Below are positions 26,136-38,507 of a DNA stretch of 64,000 nucleotides, one piece after another (position 1 is the stretch's first letter; the number at the start of each line of letters is the position of its first letter). The notes beneath the pieces were generated by a model. It was given only the letters and a program-made list of their open reading frames with translations. It did no database searches and had not been told where the DNA came from. Source of the stretch: Sabethes cyaneus. Its lineage: Eukaryota > Arthropoda > Insecta > Diptera > Culicidae. Where the stretch lies: contig NC_071353.1 in the NCBI RefSeq assembly GCF_943734655.1, forward strand, positions 138,235,907-138,299,906, read 5' to 3'. The translations under genes were made by a program, and so were the position numbers.

Positions 26136-26447
26136 TTTGCGCGTAGGAGAACGAATGAGGGGTTCACGTAGGCCTACAAAGGCGGGTACAATTCGACAAT
26201 GCTTGACAATTTGAAAATGTTCAGTAGTCTGCTATGTAAATTTAGAATTTACTGTTTTGTAATAAATGCTCTAACATTTCTATACATTCGTTAAATGAAG
26301 TTAAGTTAAGTTAAGTTTTATCCTAAATGTCTGTACTCTGTAATGATTGGCGATGATTTCGGATTTTGACAATTTTTGCATGGCGTGCAGCACTAGGAAC
26401 TGACTTGAAACTGACGAAGTGGCAGTTGACGAGGATAGCTTACTTAA

Positions 26448-27161
26448 GAGGGCATAGTACTTTTTACACCATATTTTTTGCCTTATTTCAAATATTTTTT
26501 TCTCGATAACGCGAAAAGCGAATCGATTCGCGTTTTTTGCATTCAAAACATTGCACTTTATACTAATATTTACAATTTTGTTTGCATATGTGAACCTCTT
26601 CCCCTCTCCCCTACGGCTCCTTGAACATGATCATTCGAAAAAAACATGATTTACGGTACCATGGATTGGCGCTGGGGGGCTTATCCGAATTGAAAAATTC
26701 CAAAGCGACATGAAAGTATATTAAATTAACTCGTGTTTGACCCATCCTTTTTTTAAAATTCGAACGCATAACAAAATGGCGGACATTCAAACATAAAAGT
26801 AACGTTTTTAGTCGAAAAAATTGACTTTAAACATTTCTAAAAAATACAAAAATTGTAATATCAAGTAATATCAAAAAAAGGATGGGTCAAACACTAGATA
26901 ATTTTGTTGGCTTTAAAACAAAAAAAGAATCATGAGAATTGCTTGAGCCGTTCTTGAGATATTTATGGTACCGACATTCAAAACCTCGTTTCGAGAAAAA
27001 CGACGTTGAAGTTTTTATTCGCTGTGTAATCGCTCCAGACATGCGCGGTACAAATAGCTGTAACTTTGTCAATTTTTGGAATTCATCGAAATGACTTGAA
27101 ACACGTATGGTCAAAATAAAAAAATTTCGATTTTTTTAAATTGAAAAAGTACTATGCCCCC
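26448..27161. mobile_element. piggyBac-like non-autonomous element (TTAA target)
   Basis: TTAA at 26444-26447 and 27162-27165 flank terminal inverted repeats: the left begins GAGGGCATAGTACTTTTT and the right ends AAAAAGTACTATGCCCCC. TTAA duplication is the signature of the piggyBac superfamily. The 714-bp interior contains no transposase and has a 162-bp inner palindrome. Confidence 0.82.
26733..26894. mobile_element. Palindrome nested in the piggyBac-like element
   Basis: It starts GTGTTTGACCCATCCTTTTT and ends with the near-exact complement AAAAAGGATGGGTCAAACAC. It may be an independent MITE inserted in the host, or part of the host's own structure. No clear target duplication was seen. 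Confidence 0.6.
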
Positions 27162-27165
27162 TTAA

Positions 27166-27510
27166 GGAGCTTGCTTACAACTACGGTTGAACCAAAAAAA
27201 TAAATAACTATTCTTGGCTGTCATTTACAACAATGATTCGCTTGCGTCAATTTCCACAAAATTGCTGTGACTCTACTTTACAGCTATTTGCATACTTGAC
27301 AGAAATACAATTGAATCTATGTAAAGAGTTGCAAGCAACTAACTACTAACACAAAGCAGCAAATGAAACGCTCAAAAACTATTCTCGTATAAGACAGTCG
27401 CTGATTTTTTTCCTTGCTTTGAGAATTCCATACAAGACTACAGTTGCGAACAAATTTTTGCAGTATATGGATGCAATCTGGCAAAAGGTAAGGATGACCA
27501 CTCACTTTTC
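27166..27510. other. Unassigned AT-rich stretch
   Basis: Nothing recognised between the piggyBac-like element and the small CCCAAGTAAC palindrome. Confidence 0.4.
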
Positions 27511-27512
27511 TA

Positions 27513-27585
27513 CCCAAGTAACAGTGAATTTTATTGTGCCCCAAGTAACCATAAGGGTACAATAAAATTCACATTGTTGCTTGGG
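27513..27585. mobile_element. 73-bp palindromic MITE with CCCAAGTAACA ends
   Basis: TA at 27511-27512 and 27586-27587 flank CCCAAGTAACAGTGAATTTT and its imperfect complement ending GTTGCTTGGG. The core again contains CCAAGTAAC. It is the cleanest member here of a family also seen at 12519. Confidence 0.8.
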
Positions 27586-27594
27586 TATGACGTT

Positions 27595-27735
27595 TCACTT
27601 TCAGGACGTCAAATTGGACTAGATTCAATGTTTAAGGATAAAATTGGTTGAAGAAATGGGATGGTTTTTGGTATACTTTCCGAGCACAGATATAAAATTA
27701 GTGTAGGTTTAAACGTCGTGTAGGATCTTCGAATC
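27595..27735. repeat. Diverged monomers of the about 100-bp repeat
   Basis: Two units with GTCAAATTGGACTAG (near 27608) and ATAAAATTAGTGTAGGTTTA (near 27692) resemble the monomers at 16.88-16.98 kb in the same orientation. Confidence 0.5.
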
Positions 27736-27924
27736 TTCTGTTGGAAGACGGATGGGAACTATCAAAAAATCGTTACTGATAACTATCGGTAGTTCCCAGT
27801 ACGTTACTGATAAATATTAGTAAATATTAGTAATTTTACCCATCACGAGATTGAAACCGAAAATAGAAAATTGTAATATTTAAACTGCGTTATTCATTGT
27901 AAGTTTACGTTGTTATTTATCGTT

Positions 27925-28970
27925 TAGGCGGGTTTCTTGGGGGCTCGCACAATTATGGAACATATTTTTACCACCCGACAGATCTTGCAGAAATGTCGAG
28001 AGTACAACATATCCACGCTACACATTTTTATTGATTTCAAAGCAGCATACGATACAGTCGATCGAGACCAGCACCGGTTTTCCGACTGACGCGACTGATC
28101 AAAACTATATTGGAACGAGTGATGTGTTTCACACGTCTCGGGGACTGTCGACTTATCTAGTATACTGTTCAACATCGCTCTTGAGGTGATGACCCAACGA
28201 GCGGGCATCTAAACGAGAGGCATGATTTTCATCAAGGGTAGCCAGCTTCTAAGCTATGAAAGCGGAGTCTAGGAGGATTGAGTTAATTATAAACACATCG
28301 AAGGCCAAATACATAAAAGGAAGAGGCTTAGGAAACAAACGCGTGTCTCGGCGTAGACGGCGACGAACTAGAAGTGGTAGATGAGTTCGTGTAGCTGGGA
28401 TCGCTGGTTACTGTGGCCAACAACACTAGTAAGGAGATCCAGCGGCGCATTCAAGCGAGAAATCGGGCATACTTTGCCATTCAACGCTGCGATCAAGAAG
28501 CATACACTGCCGCACGAAGCTGACAATGTTCATAACCCTTATTAAGCCAGTAGTTTTTTATAGACTTGAAGCCGTGTTCGAGCGGAAGGTACTGCGGACG
28601 ATATTTGGTGGAGTGCAAACTGAAAGCGGAGAGCGGCAGCGGCGTGTGAATCACGAGCTACTTGCACTGCTTGGAGAGATTCCCATCGTACATCTGACGA
28701 AAATCGGTAGTCTACTGTGGGTCAGACACCCCGTAAGGATGCCAGACGACAGTGCGACGAATACAGTGCTCTTCAACAACCTCACCGGCACCAGGAACAC
28801 GAGGGCTCAACGTGCAAGATGGTTGGACCAAGTCGAAAGTGATTTGCGACTACTGAGACGACTAGGAAATTGGCGACGAGTGGTCCAAGATCAAGTAGAA
28901 TGAAGACTACTGCTTGAAACAGCCTGAGCCATCTAGGCTCTAGGCTGCTGACGACAATGACGACATATTC
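27925..28970 (+). pseudogene. RTE-type retrotransposon fragment, internally deleted
   Basis: RT blocks in plus-strand order: TRQILQKCREYNIS near 27970, FIDFKAAYDTVDRDQ near 28030, SILFNIALEVMTQRAGI near 28157. A decayed thumb stretch follows. A longer open frame at 28526-28903 then has LRTIFGGVQTESGE, ALLGEIPIVHL, RMPDDSATNTVLFNN and ARWLDQVESDLRLL. The catalytic FADD box falls in a deleted or scrambled part near 28250. The 5' half (endonuclease) is absent, as expected for 5'-truncated non-LTR copies. Same family as the copies at 51.3, 55.9 and 60.4 kb. Confidence 0.82.
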
Positions 28971-29023
28971 ACCCTTATTCTGCGAGGCGAGTGACGTGAC
29001 TATTTTGGAGTCGCCGCGAATCA

Positions 29024-29142
29024 AGTGACAATTGTCACCTAGGTGAGTCGGTTTGTCACCTAGGTGACACGGTTTGTCACTTAGGTGACAGGGGTTTGTT
29101 ACCTAGGTACCTAGGACAGGGGTTTGTTACCTAGGTGACACG
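29024..29142. repeat. Minisatellite with palindromic GTCACCTAGGTGAC core
   Basis: About five units of 20-24 bp, each built as GGTTTGTCACCTAGGTGACA with small variations. The core is a perfect palindrome in the best units. It lies exactly between two RTE 3' fragments. Confidence 0.85.
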
Positions 29143-29510
29143 GTACTGCGGACTATTTTTGGCGGAGTACAAACGGAAAGCGGAGTGTGGCGGAGACGTA
29201 TGATCACGAGCTACAGACACTGCTTGGTGAGATTCCCATCGCGCACCTGGCGAAAGTTGGGAGACTACGGTGGGCCAGCCACGTCGCAAGGATGCCGAAC
29301 GACTGTAAAGTGAAATCCGTTCTCTTCAAGAACCCCACCGGCACCAGGAATAGAGGGGCTCAACGTGCTAGATGGCTCGACCAGGTTGAAGCCGACTTGC
29401 GAGTGTCGAGACGCGTATCGAATTGGCGACGAGTAGCCCAGGGCCGAGTACAATGGAGAGGAATTCTTGATAAGGCAAGAGCCACCCCGGCTCTCGGCTG
29501 AATAAGCAAG
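29141..29510 (+). pseudogene. RTE-type retrotransposon 3' end fragment
   Basis: This encodes only the C-terminus: LRTIFGGVQTESGVWRRR, then an open frame 29187-29501 with ELQTLLGEIPIAHLAKVGRL, SHVARMPNDCK, PTGTRNRGAQRARWLDQVEA and a stop after ARATPALG. It ends in AATAAGCAAGTAAGTAG, a short-repeat tail of the kind RTE elements have. It is less damaged than the fragment upstream and has different substitutions, so it is a separate copy and not a tandem duplicate of the same insertion. Confidence 0.82.
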
Positions 29511-29814
29511 TAAGTAGTTCAGTACTATAGTGGTTATTAACATTTGAAATCATTCATGCAAAAAGTACAGTTCTATTTTCGTTTTCACAAGGTGCTACCC
29601 GGTATAGTAGACAAAGATGTAGTCATGCGTCAAAATTGGAAACGGAAGACAAACAAAATAAAACGAAAAACAGAACTTGTCAGAAAAGAAGGTAAAGCAG
29701 AACATAATTCCCGCTCAACTCTATCAATGGGTATGAGCGGTCCGTGGACTGTGTATAGTAAACGGGACCTGCCACAAAAGACGATCATCAAGACTGTCGC
29801 AGTGGCCTTTTAAC

Positions 29815-30061
29815 CCAATGCCCTTCTGGCATATATAGGCAGAACATAATAAGAGGAGTAACGAATCAGACGAAAACATAAGAAAAAAAAAGAAATGGAG
29901 AAAACTAAAAACGAGACTGGAAAAACGAAAGAAAAATACGAAAATGGAAACAGAAACGAGAAAAAACTAGTGGAAAATCAAAATTTGAAACAGATAAAGC
30001 AGGACTGAAAAGGGCGCAAAATGAGACAAAAAACAGAACGAAAGTCGTAACGATGGGCAGA
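29815..30061. other. A-rich lead-in to the GATA satellite
   Basis: Purine-rich, degenerate GAAAA text with no gene. Confidence 0.5.
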
Positions 30062-31123
<1,062 letters not shown>

Positions 31124-31417
31124 GCGTAATTTTCATTGAAACAGGGCCCCCACAGACACGAGGTCTTCAAAAATTGGAATTTTTGTAATTGATTGGTCAA
31201 AAATGGGAATAAATGAGAGTTACACTTTTAATATCTCGAAATAGTGGATCCCACGTTCGCAAAGGGGCCCGATAGTTTAAAAAAAATGAATTTTTAGCAA
31301 ACCTTGATATCTGAATCATGCGATATTCGCTAAAATTGCAATGAAACAACTAACAAATGGCACAGTTCTGTAAAGAAAAGAACAGGGCTTTCAAAGGGTG
31401 TCAAATTTTTTTTGGTG

Positions 31418-31545
31418 ATTCCCAAAAACCGCTAAATTTGGAATCAAAACGGAGAGTACCATCACAAATAAAGGTAACTCTCCGGATTGATTCAAAATTT
31501 AGCGGTTTTTGAGTGTCAAGTTGCCTATGTTATCTATAGTCTCTG
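31418..31545. mobile_element. Relative of the CAGAGACT MITE (left end lost)
   Basis: Shares the hairpin interior with 13791-13928 (CCGCTAAATTT...CGGAGAGT and GGTAACTCTCCG...AAATTTAGCGG) and the same right end CTATAGTCTCTG followed by TA. The left TIR is missing or diverged. Confidence 0.68.
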
Positions 31546-31630
31546 TAGAGCCCCCAACCGATTTTCATCTTAGGATCACCATTGGAAAGGTGAGAAAAAA
31601 TGCTACAACATACATTCATAACATTATGTA

Positions 31631-31873
31631 GGGTACGGGAGGGTATTTTCAGCAGGCTTCTCAATTCAACCTATTTGTCTTTTATTTCGCCAATAAAAAT
31701 ATTTTGCTGATATACAATTTTAATACGTTATAACTATTTTCTCAAGACTGTGAACAATCTAAAATTTTTTATTTAAATAACGTCAAGACCACCTGTTCTT
31801 CCACCAAAACTAGGCCATAGGCCGAAAAAATAGATGCAATCGCTTAATGGGCCGAAAATACCCTCCCGTTCCC
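31631..31873. mobile_element. 243-bp TIR element (GGGTACGGGAGGGTATTTTC)
   Basis: The left end GGGTACGGGAGGGTATTTTC pairs with the right end GAAAATACCCTCCCGTTCCC. TATGTA is present on both sides (31625-31630 and 31874-31879), consistent with a target duplication, although a TA duplication by chance context cannot be excluded. No coding content. Confidence 0.75.
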
Positions 31874-32162
31874 TATGTAGTGGCATTAACTAAATGAAGT
31901 TTTTGAATTCCAACGTAATTTATGATGTTGTATGACACGTCGTTGTTCAGATTCGATACTGGTCATTTTCCCTAGCGGTAACTCAATGCGGAACATTTCC
32001 GGTCAGTCCCAATACAGTGCAAAACTTCTAAAATGTGATTTACGTTCATTGTGGACGTGCCATTCAAGATTTTTGTTTATTTTATATGAGCAATCTGCCC
32101 TTCAAAATTTCAAAAGAGCGTAAGTCAGAAATTGGTACGTTTTTTTTAAATTGACTCAGGAT

Positions 32163-34011
32163 TAGGGCTGTCGGTATTGGGCGCTTTTGGTGAAAACCGG
32201 TATTTCGGTATTGGCGTAGAAAATACCGGTAATACCGGTAAAATACCGGTATTGGCAGATTATTCGAAATCAATAGAAATATTGATGTTTTTCAGTAAAT
32301 CTTTTTATTTTGAAACATTAGCTTCAGTATTGTTGCTTAGCAAAATAGAATTGAAGCAGATATAATACACTTAGCGATTTAATTCCCTTACTATAGAATG
32401 AATTTTATTGCCAACACTTCCAACAATTGAAAAAACTTCCGCTTTCATCGATGTCTAGCGAACGGCTCTGAGCACATCACGAACTTTCCTTTCATTTCTT
32501 CAAATTTATAGTAGGGAGACCACCCTTTAATTATTTACAAAATATCTTTTATTGTTGCTTCCAGCATAATTAATGCCCCGGTCTCCTACAGCCTCTCAAC
32601 AATTTTTTCTCCATCCCCAATCCGGAACTCCTGCATAACGTCATCCTCTTCATCATCGGTCACAAATACCTTCTCTTCTCTGTTATCAATCCCACTATTC
32701 CAAGATAGTGGGATGCAGATTTCATCTCCTTGTGTGCAAATTCTTTCCTGGCAGATCCTTTGTTGGCAAGAATGCTCAAAACGCGCAAAGATCCCCGTAT
32801 TCTGATCAGAGCTCGGCATCGTCGAAACAAATTAATGAAGCTAACTTTCCCTTACATTCGCTTCATCATGAAGCGACTTGTTTCATTTGTTGAACAGAAC
32901 GTTTCGAGCAACCTTCAGCTGAAGCTACTGACTATATCAAATGATGACGATTGACAGTCATGCACGATTTGTCGATGTTGAGTAGATTAATGTAGGAAAT
33001 GTTACTCAAAATCAATTCAATTGCATTCAAAGTCTAGACTTTTTCTGAATATTTGATAGAGAGATACAAATGAAACTTTAAAACCGGTCGTCATGATGAA
33101 TTGAAAATCGTTTCAATGACGCTGATTGAAGTCAGTTTTGAACCGAAGCGGCGCTGCTTCTGTTAAAACTGAAGCTTCATTACTTCATTGTTGAATAACA
33201 ATTTACTAGTGCTGGGTGCCGCTAATTCGCTAACCGAGCAATCACGAAACGCTTATTAGGCTTCATAATTTATACTCAGACTAGCCGAATTGTTGCTGAT
33301 CCGTAATTTCAAATGAAGTGCCGCTGGTAATTTTGAAATAATAAACTGTAGAGCATTTTATCCATTATTATAGGTTTTGATCTTAGTTTTATTAGAAAGT
33401 AATAATTTGTACAGTGATAGATTACAATGCAAGTAGTTGTGATATGTTCAAAAATAAACTGTGACTGTTAATTTGCAGTTTGCGTTTAGTGATTAGCGAA
33501 ATTTCCTCGATTATCGAGCAAATTGAATTGGTTAGCGAATTAGCGGTGCCCAATACTGCAATTTAGTGACGTTTCTGGGCCCTGATCTTGTTTCCTAAAT
33601 TCGTTATGTGAGAGCTTCGAATAATTTGGTGGCTTTTGAATATCAAGTTGTTCAAAAATAAATTGAAACGCAACGTCTGGCTTATACAATGAAACATTTT
33701 AACACCAAAGTTACTCTACTGTGCCTTAAACGGGTTCAAGAGCTAAAATAATTTGACCCACAATTGCACTCTCTTCATTGTTAGTAGTCGAAGAATCTCG
33801 TCGGCATTAACACCAAGTTGTTTTTCTAAGAGTTTTATAATCTTTTGTAAAATTTAGTTCTTATTCGAATAAGGAGTTGGAAAAAACAAGCACATTAGCA
33901 AATACCGGAAATACCGGTTTTTTGCCTTTTCAAAACCGGTATTTCGGTATCCAAAAATTGGCCGGTATTACCGGTTTCGGTACTACCGGTACTACCGGTT
34001 AGACAGCCCTA
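32163..34011. mobile_element. hAT-superfamily element, non-autonomous
   Basis: An 8-bp duplication CTCAGGAT at 32155-32162 and 34012-34019 flanks TIRs TAGGGCTGTC and GACAGCCCTA. Subterminal regions carry many ACCGG/CCGGTATT repeats in both orientations, as is common for hAT transposase-binding zones. The 1849-bp body contains a nested hAT-like element at 33207 and no recognisable transposase. The flank shows a second nearby GACTCAGG (34020s), so part of the target may be a local repeat. Confidence 0.88.
33207..33558. mobile_element. hAT-like MITE nested inside the hAT element
   Basis: The 8-bp flanks CAATTTAC (33199-33206) and CAATTTAG (33559-33566) differ at one base. TIRs TAGTGCTGGGTGCCGCTAAT and the complement of CAGTATTGGGCACCGCTAAT extend over about 30 bp with GCTAATTCGCTAACC shared. 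352 bp, no coding content. Confidence 0.8.
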
Positions 34012-34019
34012 CTCAGGAT

Positions 34020-36645
34020 GGACTCAGGCTGTAGGATGGAAATACAAACCAACCGGCATTTGCCGTTTTAATGGCTTATTTTGTTTTTTTTTATAAACGG
34101 TCTTTTGAGCACCGTGATTTACGTTTCGATATATTTCCTAACAGAATCGTATTAGGTTCACAAAATTGGCTTATAAGTATTATTTTCCCGAGCAGACGCG
34201 AAAGGGAAATCAAAGTTACCTTCAACAACGTGATTGTTTACCCAGCTACGACGCTGGCGCTGCTTGATATTGGTGGTGTAGGCTGATTTGCACCGATAAT
34301 AATCGTAGCAATCTAAAACATTGTCTGTACGATGGATGGCGGGAAAAGTTTCTTACTATTTCTCAGCTTTCCGCGCGGATTTTCGTATTTTTTTTTGCAT
34401 ATACTTAAACTTGACGCAGACCAAAATACAACAGCCGAAAAAAAATCATGCAATTCCGTCAAACCATTCTTGAGTTAACTCCTTACATACACCATTATCA
34501 GTTTGGTTTTATTATAAAGACTCTCAATCAATCGCATTATAAAAATCTTGAATGTGGAGAACCCCGAATACAAGTTTAAAGTGTAAACAAATGAAATCAT
34601 CAAACACTAGGCAAACCCAGTAACAGAAAACAGAATAATTTCAGACAAAAATATAATAGCATACACATAACACATTTCTCTCTGCCATCACTAGGTCCCT
34701 TCCAGCCACGATTATATTCATGCAAAAATCAATACCAATTGATCCCAAATGTCCCAATTTGTTTCGTTTCTATTCATGGCAAATCAAGATTAGGATCTCC
34801 TGCATCGGGAGGAACGAGGAAACTCCATAAAAATTTAAATTACCTTCATCAAATTCCAGCTGTCTTTGGGGAAGGATCATCGGTGTGCCATTCGCAAGTT
34901 CGGTTTCCTGAATTTTTCCTTTGCTCGCTTACTCAATACACACCTACCTACATGCGGAGATGAGAATTTGGGCTTAAGGAAACCCCTAACAAAGCCAGAA
35001 GCAATAGCAGAAGCAGTAGCAGTAGTAGAATTAGAAAACGCAATCGAAACCCGAGCGCGCGGGAAGCTCCTAAGGGGCTCAATTATAAAATTAAACGTTT
35101 TTTCATCCTGACGGTGCTACTATACTGTTCCCTGCTTCCTACCCTCGAGTCACGAGCTAAAACAGTATACCATCGCCATCGCCGGGCAAGCCCAATCTCC
35201 TCCGTTGCTGGAGTTTGATACCTTTTTAAGTGGCTTTCCATGGTCCATGGGAATTTGAGCGCGTCTTTTTTTCTTCTTCCTTATCCGACTGCGACGTGGC
35301 TGCGACCAGCCTGGCTGCCGTGAACGACGAGTGGCGAAAGAGGATTACCACGTGGATTTCCGTAGCTCGCCCGAAAGGAAACAGACGAGAAAGTTTCCTT
35401 TTTAACACCCCTCCTGAGTTTTATCCACTTACTCTTTATATAGAGGAACGGTTTCATAAGCAGTGAAACGTGAGAGCGGTGGTGGCGGGATCACTTGTGC
35501 GGAACTTGAGGAGGACGGTGTGTGCGCTTGAATCAAATGGTATTTTAAAAATCGTTGTTTAGAAGTGATTGGTCATGTCGGACCTACAGTTAGTTTGAAA
35601 TTGTGCCGTGAGATTTTCAATTTATTCTGGCCGTTTTATTAAACAAAATAAAACAGTAGGTTGGAAGACTCCAGAGAATTCCTCCAGGTTTATACGGACG
35701 ATTACTTCAAAACCAAACCTTGCTCGTTTGATGTTTCCGTTCAGGTCAGCTCGGCGAAGATTGAGCACCCGAAACTTTAATAATAAATTATTAAAATAAT
35801 AATCACTCATGCATGCAAAATTATACGGCAAAAAAATACGTTCCTTTCGCCACCCTTGACGGAAAATCCCGGAAAGAAATCGAACAAAAGATGCACCGAC
35901 AATGATGTGAGGCCGGTGGCCAGACCGGCCGGCTACTAGGGTAGCAGGGAAAGTCCGGCTTTGCGAACAACAATAAACTAACAAACATTCTGCTTGATGG
36001 ACGATCATAATGGAAAACACTGTTGTTGTTGCGTAGAAATTTTTGAATCATTTTTATGTTCAATTTTTATGGATTAAATTAAGGCATTATTCTCGTTTGG
36101 CAGTTCAAAATTAAAACGTTAAAATTTACAACATAATTATGCCCATTTTAAAACTTACTATGCCAAGCGGTCGCTCAAGACGATGATGGATGGCCATGAG
36201 AGGCTGACGTATTCTGCTGCAAGGTGGATGAAAAGATTCCGCCAGCCTTAGTGCCGGACACCGGGTTGATTCGCAAGCTTGAAAAGAGGATTAAATATTC
36301 ATCATCATCTACGGAGCTACTCCTGCCAGCTCCTGCGTACATTTTTATTGCTCGCTGCAAACCAACAAATGCAGCTATCATATTAATAATAATAACAATA
36401 ATGTAGTTTAGCGAAGGCCAAATATTAAAAATACCTTCTCTGATTTCGACCGACTAAGGCAAACCTGGCGGGAGGCATAAATTTCCTCTCAACTGAATCA
36501 ATGCTTTGTATTTGGAATTGTTACCTACTGTTTACGTTAAGCTAGGTTGAAATATGACCAAAGACGAAATTCAAAATCGTCTACGAATTATGTTCCATAA
36601 TTATTTTCAGTGAATTAATTCAATAGAATTTGTACTCCACATTAA
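34020..36645. other. Unassigned DNA, probably single-copy
   Basis: Few transposon signs. 35000-36400 is less AT-rich. No open frame has recognisable domain content. A weak Ala/Val/Glu-rich frame at 34866-35111 is not persuasive. Confidence 0.4.
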
Positions 36646-36878
36646 TCTACTCTATTCTACTCTACTCTACTCTACTCTACTCTACTCTACTCTACTCTAC
36701 TCTACTCTACTCTACTCTACTCTACTCTACTCTACTCTACTCTACTCTACTCTACTCTACTCTACTCTACTCTACTCTACTCTACTCTACTCTACTCTAC
36801 TCTACTCTACTCTACTCTACTCTACTCTACTCTACTCTACTCTACTCTACTCTACTCTACTCTACTCTACTCTACTCT
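36646..36878. repeat. (TCTAC)n microsatellite, tail of an RTE copy
   Basis: About 46 pentamer units with one early TCTAT variant. On the minus strand it follows the RTE stop region and the unique text CAACTATAAGAG without a gap, so it is the expanded 3' tail of that element. Confidence 0.95.
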
Positions 36879-38505
36879 TATAGTTGTTAAGTGGCTTGCC
36901 GTCCTAAGACAAAGCCTGTTGAACAAAGTTTCTCCATGTAACTCGGTTGTGGGCTACCGCTCTCCAATTTCATGGACACCGAGTACTATCTGCCAGAGTT
37001 CCCTCCACTCGGTCTAACCATCTTGCTCGCAGCGCTCCTGGTCGTCTTGTTCCTACCGGATTTGAGACAAACACCATCTTTGCAGGGTAGTTGTCTGGCA
37101 TTCTTGCACCATGCCCTGCCTATCGTAACCATCCAGCTTTAGCCATCGTTTGAATGCTGGGTTCGTCATAGAGCTGTGCGAGTTCATGGTTCATCCTCCG
37201 CCTCCATACTCCGTTTTCCTGTACGCCGCCGAAGATCGTTCTTAGCACTCGTCGTTCGAAAACTCCGGGCACTCGCAGGTCCTCCTCCAGGATTGTCCAT
37301 GTTTCATGACCGTAGAGAACAACCGGTCTAAAAAGCGTTTAGTACAGGGTACAATTTGTTCGGGGGCTTAGTCTACTCAACCGCAATCGCTTGTGAAGCC
37401 CATAGTAAGCACGACTTCCGCTGATAATACGCCTCCGAATCTCACGGCTGGCATTATTGTCCGCCGTTACCAGTGAGCCAAGGTCGTCGTCGACTACCTC
37501 AAACTCATCGTCGTCGATCAATGTACTACTGCCCAAGCGGTGTCGTTCGGCCTCGGTTCCGCTGGCCACCATGTACTTTGTTTTAGACGTATTTACCTTT
37601 AACCCAATCTTTTCTGCTTCGGGATTTAGTCTGGTGTACTGTGCAGCCACCGTCACAGATGTTCTGCCGATAATATCCAAGTCAACGGCAAAGCAAACGA
37701 ATTGACTAGATTTGTTGAAGTTCGTGCAGCGCGTGTTGATATCCGCTCGGTTCATAATACCTTATACCGCTATATTGAACCTTGACGAATCCCACCGTGT
37801 GATTCGAATGAACTTGGCAATCCACCCGAAATCCGAACACAGCATAGTGTACCATCCATCGTAGTGTTAATGAGTTTGATGAGCTTCCAGGGGAAGCTGT
37901 TCTCGTTCATGATTTTCCATAGCTCTTTCCGGTATATGGTATCATATACGGCTTTGAAGTCAACGAACAAATGATGCGTGAGAACTCTGTATTCACGGCC
38001 CTGTTTGAGGATTTGCCGCAGTGTAAATATTTGATGTGTTGTAGACTGACCTTCGACGAAGTCAGCTTGATAAGTTCCCACAAATCTTTTCGCAATTGGT
38101 GATAGTCGGCGGAAAATGATTTGGGACAGCACTTTATAGACGGCATTGAAAACTGTGATCGCTCGATAGTTCTCACAGTCCAACTTAGTGCCCTTTTTAG
38201 ATCGGGCCGATAATTCCATTTTTCCACTCCTAGGTAGCCGTTACGTATCCCAAATTCTAACATTTAGCCGGTGCATACAGGCGGGAAGCTTTTCTGGTCC
38301 CATTTTAACAAGCTCCACTGTGATGCAATCTTTCCTAGCTGTTTTATTGTTCCTTAGCTGCATGATGGCCTCCTTAACTTAGCCTATCGTTGGGGCTGGA
38401 ACCTTCTTTCCGTTTGTTGCACCGTAGAAATCGTTTTTCCGAAATCGTTCTCTTCATCTTCAGCTTTCGCTTTATTATCCCCCAGTATTTCAATACTGGA
38501 CGAAC
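36879..38505 (-). pseudogene. RTE-type retrotransposon, RT half, decayed
   Basis: In minus-strand order: fingers (EAIMQLRNNKTARKDCIT near 38360, then KKGTKLDCENYRAITVFNA near 38180), RRLSPIAKRFVGTYQADF, HHLFVDFKAVYDTIYRKELW near 37970, and GGIRQGS at 37770. Next comes a frame from 37755 with FVCFAVDLDIIGRT, INTSKTKYM-like text, DDDLGSLVTADN and SGSRAYYGLHKRLRLSR, then a decayed C-terminus with a GGVQENGVWRRRM block near 37200. The catalytic box reads FAVD where FADD is needed. The 3' end is the TCTAC tract. The 5' side is cut off at the foldback element that begins at 38508. Confidence 0.85.
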
Positions 38506-38507
38506 TA

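Noticed and set aside
29024..29142. CRISPR-like look of regularly spaced palindromic repeats
   Set aside because: No unique spacers between units, no cas genes, and the surrounding DNA is plainly eukaryotic. It is a minisatellite.
32586..32819. 77-codon minus-strand frame inside the hAT element as a transposase remnant
   Set aside because: No BED finger or hAT dimerisation block is recognisable.
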